A stretch of 61,853 bases of DNA from CAZUTK01 sp964623265 (GCA_964623265.1 CAZUTK010000008.1:1-61853); one strand, 5' to 3'. Positions 36,146 to 45,682 are shown, counted from the stretch's first letter. Numbers and translations: made by a program. The notes: generated by a model from the sequence alone, not told the origin.

Positions 36146-36883
36146 ATGAACGAAAAAACCCCTATACCTGATGAATTCTCCGCTCCGCCCGAACCGCGCA
36201 GTATGGGGCTCTTGCAGCGTTTCATTGGAATATTTACGGCTCCTCAGGCAACGCTGAACGACATTGCGCAGCGCCCGGATTGGATCGTTCCGCTCGTGTT
36301 CATCGCGCTGGCTACTTTTCTGCTGACTCAATGGATCGTCCCTGCAGTCGTTCAGGATGCGAAGCCGGAAATCGAGAAGCGGCTGGCACAGCGCGAAATC
36401 CCCGCCGAACAAGCCGAACAGATCACCGAAGCCAGCCTGCGGAACATCCGCAGCTTCAGCGCGGTCAGCGCCGGCGTGGGCACCATCATCGTCAGTCTCA
36501 TCACCGCAGCGGCTATCCTCTTCATCGGCAACATCGTCTTGGGAGGAAAATCGAATTTCCTTCAGATTTTCTCGGTTTTTATGTGGACAGGTTTGGTGAG
36601 CATCCTCGGGTTTCTGCTGAAGGTGCCTTTGATTCTGAAACAGATGACCACCAAAATCCATTTCAGCCCCGCTGCCTTTTTCCCAGCGGAAGCAGAAACC
36701 GGCACCCTGTTCCGGATCGCAGCGGTTTTCGATCTCTTCACGATCTGGCGCATCGTGCTGATCGCCATCGGCTTCTCTCTGATTTACCGATTCTCAATGA
36801 GAAAATCCATCGCAGTTTTGGGAGGCTTTTATCTCGCGTTCGCGTTCATCCGAATTTTACTGGCGGGAGCTTTCGGCGGATGA
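36146..36883 (+). CDS. Yip1-domain membrane protein
   Basis: 245 aa with five predicted transmembrane helices and a soluble N-terminus. The opening GLLQRFIGIFTAPQATLNDIA is the typical start of bacterial Yip1-domain proteins (F-P-TF--I-). Function of the bacterial members is unknown; they often neighbour secretion or efflux genes, and here a TolC-MacAB cluster follows. Good GGAGG Shine-Dalgarno, 32 nt after the nucleotidyltransferase. Confidence 0.8.
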   Translation: MNEKTPIPDEFSAPPEPRSMGLLQRFIGIFTAPQATLNDIAQRPDWIVPLVFIALATFLLTQWIVPAVVQDAKPEIEKRLAQREIPAEQAEQITEASLRNIRSFSAVSAGVGTIIVSLITAAAILFIGNIVLGGKSNFLQIFSVFMWTGLVSILGFLLKVPLILKQMTTKIHFSPAAFFPAEAETGTLFRIAAVFDLFTIWRIVLIAIGFSLIYRFSMRKSIAVLGGFYLAFAFIRILLAGAFGG

Positions 36884-37066
36884 AATCCTACTATCTGCGA
36901 AGCCGCACATCGTCACTCATTTCTGCCCGCAGCGCCGATTTAACAAAAAAACCGTATTCTCCGAGCTAACTTCTTCCTTCTGAGTGGAGTCTAAATATCT
37001 GATGAATTAATACCACCGGGTTTAGTACCGCCGAAAAATTGATTGAACGACGCTGGAGGGAAGAGC

Positions 37067-38524
37067 ATGAAAAACGGAATTTTCCTGGCACTGATTTTCG
37101 TCTTCGGGTTATCTGCTGCGCCTGTTTGCGGTGCCGACGACGTCATTCAAACCCCTTTAATTGAATCGGCGACCCCGCTCACGCCGCAGGATCTCTTCGA
37201 AATCGCTCTGCACCACAGCCCGGATTATCAGAAAACCGTGCAGACGGCTTCAATTTCCGACATCGGCATTCGCAGCGCCTGGGGCGCGTTCCTGCCCACT
37301 CTGGATGTGGGCTACCAACTCTCGCAGAACAACTACTACCAGCCCACCTACACCAATCCCGACGGGTCGGTTTCCAGCTACCCGGTGACAATACAGACGC
37401 ATCCTACGGTCTATGACACGATCAACGGTCACGTCTTCGAAGGCAAGGATCCGAGCACCGACATCAGCGTGACGATCCCCATCCCGGAAGGCAAGAGCCG
37501 CACTTCTTCCGGCTGGATATCCCTGCGGGAAACCATCCGTCTGGGCGGTCAGCAGATCTTCGGCATCCGCAACGCCAACATCGCCAAACAGATGAACGAT
37601 TTGGAACTGGAATCATCCGAGATCACGCTGTATTCACAGATTCGTCAGAACTATTACAATGTGCTGGCGAAGAGACGGCTCTATGATCTGGCGAAGAAAG
37701 TTCTGGAGCAGAAGCAGGAACAGCTGCGATTGGCGAAGGCGCGCTTCGAAATCGGATCCGTGACGGAGCTGGACGTGCTGCAGGCGGAAATAGACGTCGG
37801 AAATCAAGAAAACGCCATTATCACGGCGCAAAACAATGTAAAACTGGCACAGGAAGAATTGAATCGCGTGGTCGGGATAGATCTAAATTCAACCTATCCG
37901 ATGAAGGATGATTTCGTGATCTTCGACCCCAAACTCGACCTGAATGCTCTGATCCGGGAGGCTTTAGCCCATCGCCCGGACTATCGCGCCGCTCGTAAAC
38001 AAGAAGAATATCAGAGGAATCTCGCCTATTCCCGCCGCGGCGAATTCCTTCCGGACCTCTCCGCCAGCCTGACCCACTCCCGTTCGCAGAATTCCGGGGG
38101 AAACGTGGACTTCACCTTCAATCCCAGGAACCGCAATACGTCTATGTCCGTCTCGCTGACCTGGAATCTCTTCTCGGGTTTTGCGGATCAGGCGCAATAT
38201 GAAAGTGCGCGGGTGAACCTGAGAAACTCGAGCTTCGACCTGAAGAAACAGGAGCAGACCGTCGAAAAAGAAGTCCGCCAGGCATATTATTCGTTGATGC
38301 AGACCTACGATCAGTCGCAAGTCACCGCGAAGAACCGCGAGCTGGCTTCCCGCCAACTGGCACTGGAACAGGAGCGTTATCGTCTGGGCGCCACCTCGCA
38401 ATTAAATCTGCGCGCCGCGCAGGTGACCTATGAACAGGCGGAAGCGGATTACATCGCCAACGTCTTCAGCTTCTGGACTTATTTCGCGGCTCTGGAAAGC
38501 GCTGTGGGGAAAAAGATCGAATAA
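37067..38524 (+). CDS. tolC: TolC-like outer-membrane efflux protein
   Basis: 485 aa. Signal peptide (about 1-24) and two homologous outer-membrane-factor halves with long coiled-coil helices (about 175-255 and 365-455). Family blocks GSVTELDVLQAEIDVGNQ and GATSQLNLRAAQVTYEQAEADY lie at the tips of the coiled coils. Forms the trimeric exit duct for the MacA/MacB genes that follow. ATG at 37067 with GGAGGG 6 nt upstream starts the signal peptide; the eight upstream codons are discarded. A 183-nt gap separates it from the Yip1 gene, with no clear promoter. Confidence 0.92.
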   Translation: MKNGIFLALIFVFGLSAAPVCGADDVIQTPLIESATPLTPQDLFEIALHHSPDYQKTVQTASISDIGIRSAWGAFLPTLDVGYQLSQNNYYQPTYTNPDGSVSSYPVTIQTHPTVYDTINGHVFEGKDPSTDISVTIPIPEGKSRTSSGWISLRETIRLGGQQIFGIRNANIAKQMNDLELESSEITLYSQIRQNYYNVLAKRRLYDLAKKVLEQKQEQLRLAKARFEIGSVTELDVLQAEIDVGNQENAIITAQNNVKLAQEELNRVVGIDLNSTYPMKDDFVIFDPKLDLNALIREALAHRPDYRAARKQEEYQRNLAYSRRGEFLPDLSASLTHSRSQNSGGNVDFTFNPRNRNTSMSVSLTWNLFSGFADQAQYESARVNLRNSSFDLKKQEQTVEKEVRQAYYSLMQTYDQSQVTAKNRELASRQLALEQERYRLGATSQLNLRAAQVTYEQAEADYIANVFSFWTYFAALESAVGKKIE

Positions 38525-38559
38525 TCTCGATTTAGCAGAATTTATTAACCGCGAGAGCA

Positions 38560-39849
38560 ATGATGGCGAAGAAGAAAAAACGCTGGATGAAGGTTGGTCT
38601 GCTGTTAGCGATCTTGATCATCCTCGGAATCCTCGTGATGGCAAATCTGAATAAGAATGAAGCCGCTGTCGAGGTGATGGTGCAGACCGCGGACCGGGGC
38701 AGGTTGGTCGCCACCGTCGCCGGAACCGGACGGGTGCAGCCTGAAGTGCAGGTCAAGATTTCCGCCAATGTTTCCGGCAGAATCACCGAGATCCGCGTCA
38801 AGGAAGGGGATCGAGTGCGCAAGGGCGACCTGCTGGTGCGGCTGGATAAAGAGCGCTACGAGGCTTCGGTGGAACAGGCGAAATCTTCGCGGAAATCAGC
38901 GGAAGCCGCGCTGGAAAAGTCGCGCGGCGAACTGGCGCGGATCCGAGAACTCCATCAGCGCGGCATGGCTTCCCAGGCGGATCTGGAAACCGCTCTCGCC
39001 GATTTCCAGCTGCGCACGGCGGAAGTGGAACAAGCACAGGCTCTCCTGAAACAAGCGCAGGATGATTTATCCAAGACGTCCATTTACGCGCCGATGGACG
39101 GGATTGTCTCGCTGCTCAACAAGGAACCCGGCGAAATGGCGCTGGGAGCGCAGTTTCAGGAAGATGTCATCCTCATCATCGCAGACCTTTCCAAGATGGA
39201 AGTCGTCGTGGAGGTAGATGAGAACGATATCGTGTCTGTGAGCCTGCAGGATAGCGCCCGGGTCAAGATAGACGCCTATCCGGATACGACCTTTCGCGGA
39301 ATGGTGCGGGAAATCGCACATACCGCCACGACCCGAGGAATGGGTACGGCGGAAGAACTGACGAATTTCGAAGTGAAAATCAGCCTGCTGGAAACGCCGC
39401 CGAAGCTACGACCCGGGATGTCCGCAACGGCGGATATCATCACCGACGTCCGGGAGGATGCCGTGCGGATCCCCATCCAATGCGTCGTGATGCGCGAACC
39501 GATTGCGAAAGCCTCCCAGGAAAAGAACGGCTCCGACGGCGACCCCACCTCTGCGGCGGACTCCAGTGCAAAAAAGGCAGCGAAAAAAGAAAAACCCATC
39601 GAAGTCGTCTTCAAGGTTGAAGGCGGCGTTGCACATCAAGTGCCGGTCACCCTGGGCATCTCCAGCGAAACCGATATGGAAATCTTATCCGGTGTGGCGG
39701 AAGGAGATACCGTCGTCAGCGGACCGTTCCGGACGCTTTCGCAAAAACTCAAGAACGGAGACCGCGTCAAGGTGAAGGCTTCTCTGGAAGAAAAAAGCCA
39801 AAAACGCAGGGAAAACCGCGGCGACAGCGAATTGATGGATGAGATGTAA
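38560..39849 (+). CDS. macA: MacA-like periplasmic adaptor (RND/HlyD family)
   Basis: 429 aa. One N-terminal membrane anchor (10-28), split lipoyl/barrel-sandwich domain (NVSGRITEIRVKEGDRVRKGD around 70-90 and SIYAPMDGIVSLLN around 170-185), an alpha-hairpin coiled coil between them, beta-barrel and membrane-proximal domains. A Lys/Ala-rich insertion at about 315-350 is unusual. Bridges MacB in the inner membrane to TolC. 35 nt after tolC, 2 nt before the ATPase gene. Confidence 0.91.
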   Translation: MMAKKKKRWMKVGLLLAILIILGILVMANLNKNEAAVEVMVQTADRGRLVATVAGTGRVQPEVQVKISANVSGRITEIRVKEGDRVRKGDLLVRLDKERYEASVEQAKSSRKSAEAALEKSRGELARIRELHQRGMASQADLETALADFQLRTAEVEQAQALLKQAQDDLSKTSIYAPMDGIVSLLNKEPGEMALGAQFQEDVILIIADLSKMEVVVEVDENDIVSVSLQDSARVKIDAYPDTTFRGMVREIAHTATTRGMGTAEELTNFEVKISLLETPPKLRPGMSATADIITDVREDAVRIPIQCVVMREPIAKASQEKNGSDGDPTSAADSSAKKAAKKEKPIEVVFKVEGGVAHQVPVTLGISSETDMEILSGVAEGDTVVSGPFRTLSQKLKNGDRVKVKASLEEKSQKRRENRGDSELMDEM

Positions 39850-39851
39850 CG

Positions 39852-40553
39852 ATGCCGGAGAATTCAGTATTAATCCGCCTGACCGACCTGCACAAAACCT
39901 ACAAAATCGGCGAAATTGAAGTCCCTGCACTGCGCGGAATTTCGCTCACCGTGCAGTACGGCGAATACGTCGCCATTATGGGACCGTCCGGGTCGGGCAA
40001 GAGCACGCTGATGAACTTAATCGGATGCCTCGACACCCCCACCCGCGGCGAATACTTGCTGGCAGGCGAGAACGTCTCGACTCTATCCGACAATGAATTG
40101 GCGCGCATCCGCAACAAGCAGATCGGATTCGTCTTCCAGACTTTCAACCTGCTGCCCCGCGCCAATGCCCTGCACAACGTAGAGCTCCCTCTGATCTACG
40201 CCGGGGTGCCCTTGCGCGAACGCAGAGAGAAGGCGCGGCAGGCGCTCACCGCCGTGGGATTAGGGGATCGGATTCACCATAAACCGTCGGAGTTGTCCGG
40301 CGGGCAACGGCAGCGGGTCGCCATCGCCAGAGCGCTGTCGAACAATCCCTCCCTCATCCTGGCGGACGAACCGACCGGCAATCTGGACAGCGCCACCGGC
40401 GAGGAAATCTTGTTGATGTTCGACCAGCTTTCGCGGCAAGGAAACACATTGATCGTGGTGACGCACGAGGAATTCGTCGCCGCCCGAGCGAAGCGGGTGA
40501 TCCGCTTATTCGACGGACAGATTCAGGCTGATTCTCGCAACCACAATTCATAG
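39852..40553 (+). CDS. MacB-type ABC transporter ATP-binding protein
   Basis: 233 aa LolD/MacB-type ATPase. Walker A GPSGSGKST at 44-52, Q-loop FVFQTFNLLPR, signature LSGGQRQRVAIARAL, Walker B LILADEPTGNLDS and the H-loop VVTHEE. Drives the mechanotransmission of the adjacent permease rather than classical transport. Here ATPase and permease are separate genes, unlike E. coli macB where they are fused. Confidence 0.93.
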   Translation: MPENSVLIRLTDLHKTYKIGEIEVPALRGISLTVQYGEYVAIMGPSGSGKSTLMNLIGCLDTPTRGEYLLAGENVSTLSDNELARIRNKQIGFVFQTFNLLPRANALHNVELPLIYAGVPLRERREKARQALTAVGLGDRIHHKPSELSGGQRQRVAIARALSNNPSLILADEPTGNLDSATGEEILLMFDQLSRQGNTLIVVTHEEFVAARAKRVIRLFDGQIQADSRNHNS

Positions 40554-40579
40554 CCTCTTCGAACATCTAAGGACGCTGG

Positions 40580-41803
40580 ATGCGGACGATACTCTGGGAT
40601 ACCATCGAAGCGGCGCAGATCGCTTTTCAATCCCTCCTGGCGAATAAAATCAGAACGTTTCTGGCGACGCTGGGCATCGTCATCGGTGTGATGACAGTCG
40701 TTTTGATGGTGACGATCGTCGTTGGATTGAACCAATCCTTTAAGAAACAGCTCGCGGCTATCGGTTCGGGGACCCTTTACATACAGCGTTTCCCCTGGAT
40801 TATCAAGGACGATTTCTTCATCTACCGCAACCGCCCCCGGTTGACGTTGGAAAACTACGAAGACGTTCGCACCCAGAGCCGCCTGGCGGCAGCCGTATCC
40901 CCGGAAGTGGACACGATGCGCCCCATCGCCTATGGATCCGCCACGTTGGATAACGCCTACATCATCGGTACAAATGATACCTATCTGCAGACCACCGACG
41001 TGATGCCGGAAGTGGGCCGCTTCATTTCGGCGGCGGACTATGCGGCACACCGCAATGTGGCGGTGATCGGCACGGAGATCGCTTCCAAACTGTTCGGATC
41101 GCGCAACCCCATCGGTCAATACATCAAGATCGGTTCGCGGGATTTTCTGGTGATCGGTGTGCTGGAGAAACAAGGGAGCATGTTCGGGATGAGCCTGGAC
41201 AGCCAGGTGATTATCCCCATCGGCGCATTCATGAAACAGTTCGGCAGACGCAGGGATTTAAGCATCGTTGTAAAAGCTGCGAATCCGGACGCGATCGAAG
41301 ACCTGAAGGACGAAATCACCGGCATTATGCGCCGATCCCGCCGGATTCCACCGGATAAGGAAAACAACTTCTCCATCAACGAACAAGAGCAGCTGATGTC
41401 GTTCTACAAGCAGATCACATCGGGAGTTTATGCGGCGGGAATTCTCATCGGCGGCATCTCCCTGCTGGTGGGCGGCATCGGAATCATGAACATCATGCTG
41501 GTTTCCGTTACGGAGAGGACGCCCGAAATCGGCATCCGCAAGGCATTGGGCGCGCGCAAGAGCCAGATTCTCCGTCAGTTTCTCATCGAGTCGGCGCTGA
41601 TCTGCACCGTCGGCGGGACCGTTGGCATTTTACTGGCGCTCGCCGGAGCGAAAATCATCAATCAATGGCTGCCGACGATTATGCCTCTGAGCATTGGTAT
41701 CTCCGGCATCCTATTTGCCGCGCTGGTGGGGATTCTCTCCGGTCTTTATCCCGCCACAAAAGCCGCTCTCCTCGATCCCATCGTCGCACTGCGAAAAGAA
41801 TGA
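40580..41803 (+). CDS. MacB-type ABC transporter permease
   Basis: 407 aa. Four transmembrane helices: one near the start (ANKIRTFLATLGIVIGV), a large periplasmic domain (about 65-270), then three C-terminal helices with GGIGIMNIMLVSVTERTPEIGIRKALGA, the FtsX-like signature. Completes a tripartite TolC-MacA-MacB efflux or peptide/lipoprotein export system. Substrate unknown. ATG follows the ATPase by 26 nt. Confidence 0.92.
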   Translation: MRTILWDTIEAAQIAFQSLLANKIRTFLATLGIVIGVMTVVLMVTIVVGLNQSFKKQLAAIGSGTLYIQRFPWIIKDDFFIYRNRPRLTLENYEDVRTQSRLAAAVSPEVDTMRPIAYGSATLDNAYIIGTNDTYLQTTDVMPEVGRFISAADYAAHRNVAVIGTEIASKLFGSRNPIGQYIKIGSRDFLVIGVLEKQGSMFGMSLDSQVIIPIGAFMKQFGRRRDLSIVVKAANPDAIEDLKDEITGIMRRSRRIPPDKENNFSINEQEQLMSFYKQITSGVYAAGILIGGISLLVGGIGIMNIMLVSVTERTPEIGIRKALGARKSQILRQFLIESALICTVGGTVGILLALAGAKIINQWLPTIMPLSIGISGILFAALVGILSGLYPATKAALLDPIVALRKE

Positions 41804-41892
41804 TTACTGATACTCCCCTCTAATAGACGATTTGAAAATAGCGATCTCCCTTATTACCCCCGAAGGAGTTACAAAAATATTTGCGATTGCGC

Positions 41893-41921
41893 TTGAAATA
41901 TTCAGACGAAAGCCTTATTTT
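41893..41921 (+). promoter_or_regulatory. Putative promoter of the porin-symporter operon
   Basis: TTGAAA (41893-41898), 17-bp spacer, TATTTT (41916-41921). It implies a leader of about 195 nt. Confidence 0.5.
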
Positions 41922-42070
41922 CCGCTGAATTAATAAGACGAACAACCATTCTCGGAGGGAATATGCAAAAACTTTGAAATCCTGATATTGAAGTTCAGAC
42001 TGGACTGCACCATCAACACAGGAAACTTCAAACAGCGGATACGGAGGGATCGGTGATGTGAACTCTGGAT

Positions 42071-42121
42071 GCCCTTTCCGCGGTTTGAAACGAAATCTCA
42101 ACCTATAAACGGAGAAAGGGC
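42071..42121 (+). promoter_or_regulatory. Shine-Dalgarno-sequestering inverted repeat before the porin gene
   Basis: GCCCTTTC (42071-42078) is exactly complementary to GAAAGGGC (42114-42121), which contains most of the Shine-Dalgarno GGAGAAAGGG that ends 4 nt before the ATG at 42125. Formation of the stem would block initiation, so a switch of structure is plausible. Confidence 0.5.
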
Positions 42122-42124
42122 AAG

Positions 42125-42889
42125 ATGAAAGCAAGTTCCATCCAATGGAAAATCGCAGCGGCGATTTTTTTTGTTTGTTACGCCGGGACGGCGTTTGCGC
42201 AAGTCTCGGCGGGCGTGGATCTGGCGATGAAGAGCCAATACATTTGGCGGGGCATTCCCTTCAACGATGAAGCGGTCTTCTGGCCCGACGTCTGGGCGAG
42301 CTGGAATGGATTCACCGCCGTCGTATTCGGTTCGCTGGAGATGACGGATGTATATCAGAATCGAGGAAAATTCACGGAGGTGGATTATTACCTCGATTAT
42401 TCGCGCACCTTCGGACCTATCACAGCCAAACTCGGTTATTCCCATTTCGAATATCCCAACACGGATTTCGATCCCACCGGCGAAATCTACGGCGAAGCGG
42501 CGCTGGACCTCCCCTTCTTCAGCGTGGCACTGAACCTCTACTATGATGTGGAGGAAGTGCAGGGATTCTACGTCTCGCCGAAGATCAGTAAATCTATGAC
42601 AGTTCCGTTTTTTCAGCCGACTCTCCAAGTTTCATTGGGATACGCGGACAAGAAGTTCAACGGCTATTGGTTCGGCTTGGAAGAGGCGGGTTTTACAGAT
42701 CTGACCGCGGGATTGGATCTGACCTATACGCCGCCCGGTGCTCTCGGCAATTACCTCACCCTCAGCGGCGACCTGAATTACGCAATGATTTTGGACGGAA
42801 AGTTCGCGGATATCTTTCCGGACCAGGACACCAATTTCTGGTGGGGCTTGGGGGTTCATCTTGCCTATACGTTCGGAGGTGAACAATGA
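42125..42889 (+). CDS. TorF-like putative outer-membrane porin
   Basis: 254 aa. Signal peptide cleaved near residue 26 (TAFA-Q), followed by alternating amphipathic strands ending in an aromatic-rich C-terminal strand (HLAYTF), as in small beta-barrels. The opening SAGVDLAMKSQYIWRGIPFND resembles the start of TorF-type putative porins (SxYxWRGxxxSD). Its stop overlaps the ATG of the symporter gene, so an outer-membrane pore is paired with an inner-membrane sodium symporter, presumably for the same solute. Translation may be controlled by the structured leader. Confidence 0.82.
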   Translation: MKASSIQWKIAAAIFFVCYAGTAFAQVSAGVDLAMKSQYIWRGIPFNDEAVFWPDVWASWNGFTAVVFGSLEMTDVYQNRGKFTEVDYYLDYSRTFGPITAKLGYSHFEYPNTDFDPTGEIYGEAALDLPFFSVALNLYYDVEEVQGFYVSPKISKSMTVPFFQPTLQVSLGYADKKFNGYWFGLEEAGFTDLTAGLDLTYTPPGALGNYLTLSGDLNYAMILDGKFADIFPDQDTNFWWGLGVHLAYTFGGEQ

Positions 42890-44466
42890 CGTCGTCGCTT
42901 TACTTCTGGATCGCCGCGCTGATTTACTTCGCCTTCGTGATCTGGCTGGGGTATTTTATCTGGAAGCGCGTCAAGGGGGATACGGCGACTCACCAGATCC
43001 TGGACTTCTGGATCGCCGGGCGCAAATTTCCGGGCTGGAGACTGGCGATATCCATCACGGCGGGATGGCTGATGCTGGGGTGGCTGGGGTACGGGATGTC
43101 CATGATCTATCAAATGGGGTTGTCAGGTCTCTGGATTTTGCCGCTGCCCTGGTTCATCCTCTGCTTCATTATCATCTGGATGGTGCCCCATGTCAGGAAG
43201 TTTCCCGCTATATCCCTGCCGGAAGCCATTCAGAAGCGATTCGGTTCTTCCACACGAACGATCATCGCGCTGGCATCCATCTTCGTTTTTACTTCCTGGA
43301 CGGGCGCAGAACTCTTCATGGTAGGGAACCTGGGCGCACCATTTTTACAGGTGCCGCCGGCTGTGGTGATGATCATCGTCGTCATCCCCATTATGATCTA
43401 CACCTATTTCGGCGGTTTTCGAGCAGTGGTGATGACGGACTTCGTACAATTCATTCTGATGGCGGCATTCATCGTGATTCTCGGGTTGGTGAGCTACTTC
43501 GCTGCGGCGCAGACCACCGACGGACAGATCCTCGAAACGCTCGCCAATACAGCCACACCTTATTACGGCGAAGGGAGCATGTTCAACCTCTTCGCCTGCG
43601 GCATCGCCATGGTAATCATCTTGCTGGCGGCTTATCTTCCCGGCTGGATGATCGAGCAGGATCTTCTGCTGCGCATTCAAGGCGCCAACAGCCTCCAGGA
43701 AGCCCGCAAGGGCGCCTAATACGGGTTGCTGCTGATCTTCATCTTCGTCATCGGCATCCCGACTCTGGTCGCGTTCTACGCCATCATTTTATTCCCTCCA
43801 GGACTCGAAGCCAGTTCGGCGGCAATCGGCGCAGATGCGACCGGCATTATCTCCGCCATTATCCTGAAATACTTCCCCATCTGGGGGCAGGTGCTTATGT
43901 TCGTTGGACTCCTCGCGGCGCAGATGTCCACCGTGGATACATTCGCAAATGTGATCGCACTGCCTCTGACATATGACCTCGCCCGCCCCACCATCTTGCG
44001 AAAGTTACCGCGGGAAAAGGAGGCTAAATGGTCTCGGATCCTCTCCGTAGCCGCCATCCTGTTCGGTTTGATCTACGCGCTGAACGCCACCTCGCTGATG
44101 GATGTCTACATCCTCTCTTCCGGAGTGCTGACGGCATCCATAGCGATCCCCGCTTTCGCGATGTTCTGGAGGCGGGCGAATCGGCTGGGGGTCATCCTCA
44201 GCGCGACGTTCGGCTTCCTCGGCAATGTGCTCTTCTACTTCTACGAGTACCACGTCGTCCAACACGCATACTCACCTGGATGGCTTGCCAATACCAATCT
44301 GGGCTACATTATGGTCGGCATCCTGGGTTCCCTGATCGGACTGATCGCCGGCGTGATGATCGGATCGCCGCCGAGCCGCGAACAATTGGCGACAGTCTCC
44401 CCACAGCCGCTGGAAGGGGTTGAGATTTTCGACATTATACGGGAAGCCGCTATGGAGAAAACATAG
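42886..44466 (+). pseudogene. Sodium:solute symporter (SSS family), interrupted by in-frame TAA
   Basis: Read through the stop, the frame encodes 526 residues with about 13 transmembrane helices and SSS-family features (DTATHQILDFWIAGRKFPGW, GGFRAVVMTDFVQF, sodium-site region AAQMSTVDTFAN). A TAA at 43717-43719 divides it into 277 residues (to ARKGA) and a same-frame remainder starting two codons later. A TTG at 43726 could restart translation, with AAGGGCG about 14 nt upstream. A single base change explains the stop; the core fold would be split within the LeuT-type bundle, so two working halves are unlikely. Substrate is not predictable. Confidence 0.85.
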
Positions 44467-44530
44467 TTATTTTTGGAACTTAGCTGAAATCCCGCAGTAT
44501 CAAGACCATCACAGCAGCATAAGAGCATCG

Positions 44531-44568
44531 GGTAAAGCAGGATGGATTTCTATGCATCCTGCTTTACC
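44531..44568 (+). repeat. Perfect 14-bp inverted repeat
   Basis: GGTAAAGCAGGATG (44531-44544) and CATCCTGCTTTACC (44555-44568) flank a 10-nt loop. It lies 64 nt after the symporter stop. No T tract follows, so it may be a Rho-type or processed 3' end, or a small palindromic element. Confidence 0.7.
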
Positions 44569-44697
44569 AGATAAATATCAACCGCTTACAACTGTCCAGA
44601 AAACAAAAGACCTGTCAGGGAAAACCTGCAGCCTTTACCTTTTGCAGGACCGGAATGTACGACCCCTAAAATAAGTAATAAAAACAGACAAAAATCC

Positions 44698-44726
44698 TTG
44701 ACAAATTCCCATGAATTCCCTATCTT
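44698..44726 (+). promoter_or_regulatory. Promoter of the M23 peptidase gene
   Basis: TTGACA (44698-44703), 17-bp spacer, TATCTT (44721-44726). Confidence 0.65.
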
Positions 44727-44770
44727 AAGCCCAACGCCGAACGCTACATTTTTCACAGGGAGGCAAACGG

Positions 44771-45682
44771 ATGAAAATAAAGCGCTTTAAGTTGATCTAT
44801 CTGCCGGAGGGGACGTCGAAGAAGCGCGAATTCAATTTACGCAGAGAACAGTTGTTGATCGGTTTCATCGGGTTGTTGCTGGTATTCATTCTGCTGTGCG
44901 GAAGCACGGCTTACATCTTGAATAGCTGGTTCAACGCCAAGAAGTTGTCTGCATTGACTCTGAAGAATTCGAAACTCGAAAAACAATTAAATATCGCCAA
45001 GGAAAAACTCGCCTCTTTATCGCAGAAAATAGATCAACTGGCGCAGAGCAACGGCGAATTACGCGCCTACGCTCATTTACCCAGTCTCAGTGAAGATATC
45101 CTGAAAGTGGGGATTGGAGGTTCTATGCCCGGTAATCCGGCGATTCAGACCGGCGCGGAGGACCTGCTGGCTCGACTGGATATCATCGAACGCAGGATCA
45201 GCCTGCAGGAGACCTCCCTGGTAGAGGTTGAAGCGCAGCTGGACGATCAAGAAGAACTTTTGAAGAGCATTCCCTCCATCCGACCGGTGCGCGGAGGAGC
45301 ATATTCTTCCTTCTTCGGACGACGTCGCGATCCGTTCACGGGGCAGTGGGAACCGCATATGGGTTTGGATATCAACACCGTCACTGGAACTCCGGTTTAC
45401 GCCACTGCGGAGGGACGCGTCATTCACGCATCGCGGGAACCCGCCTACGGCAACGTCGTCGTCATTGATCACGGACACGGATACCGGACGTTGTATGCGC
45501 ATCTGTCGCGTCTCCGGGTTGTCAAAGGACAGAAGGTGAAACGCGGAGACTACATCGCGGAAGTCGGCAGCACCGGGCGATCTACCGGACCCCATCTCCA
45601 TTACGAAGTCATCCGGAATAACCAAAATCTCGATCCGCTGGACTTCATGTTCGAAGGCTACGAACTGGCTCGACTCCCCTGA
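44771..45682 (+). CDS. M23 family murein endopeptidase with coiled coil
   Basis: 303 aa. Cytoplasmic basic N-terminus, one membrane helix (28-50), periplasmic coiled coil (55-100 and 130-165), and a LytM domain with zinc ligands His196/Asp200 (PHMGLD) and His277 (HLHYE) plus catalytic His244 (YAHL). All residues needed for activity are present. Probably cleaves peptidoglycan crosslinks during growth. Strong promoter at 44698 and GGGAGG Shine-Dalgarno; ends in a clear terminator. A second M23 protein of similar layout is at 59774-60631. Confidence 0.92.
   Translation: MKIKRFKLIYLPEGTSKKREFNLRREQLLIGFIGLLLVFILLCGSTAYILNSWFNAKKLSALTLKNSKLEKQLNIAKEKLASLSQKIDQLAQSNGELRAYAHLPSLSEDILKVGIGGSMPGNPAIQTGAEDLLARLDIIERRISLQETSLVEVEAQLDDQEELLKSIPSIRPVRGGAYSSFFGRRRDPFTGQWEPHMGLDINTVTGTPVYATAEGRVIHASREPAYGNVVVIDHGHGYRTLYAHLSRLRVVKGQKVKRGDYIAEVGSTGRSTGPHLHYEVIRNNQNLDPLDFMFEGYELARLP

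Larger units (their letters stand above)
41804..42124 (+). other. 321-bp gap with promoter and long leader of the porin gene
   Basis: No real gene. It contains the putative promoter (41893-41921) and a leader of about 195 nt with two inverted repeats (41988-41995 with 42024-42031; 42071-42078 with 42114-42121) and two mini-ORFs with Shine-Dalgarno sequences: ATG at 41963 coding MQKL and stop, and ATG-TGA at 42056-42061. No macB terminator was seen. Confidence 0.55.
44467..44770 (+). other. 304-bp gap with inverted repeat and promoter
   Basis: No gene. Holds a perfect 14-bp inverted repeat (44531-44568), smaller repeats around 44620-44650, and a strong promoter at 44698-44726 for the M23 gene. 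Confidence 0.6.

Noticed and set aside
41855..41872. Sequence CCCCGAAGGAGTTAC resembling part of a glycine riboswitch
   Set aside because: The partner elements (GGAGAG core and CTCTCAGG-type strand) are absent and it lies upstream of the predicted promoter.
43717..43719. Recoding of the stop (selenocysteine or reassigned code) in the symporter
   Set aside because: The stop is TAA, not TGA; no SECIS-like element was seen and all other genes in the window use the standard code.
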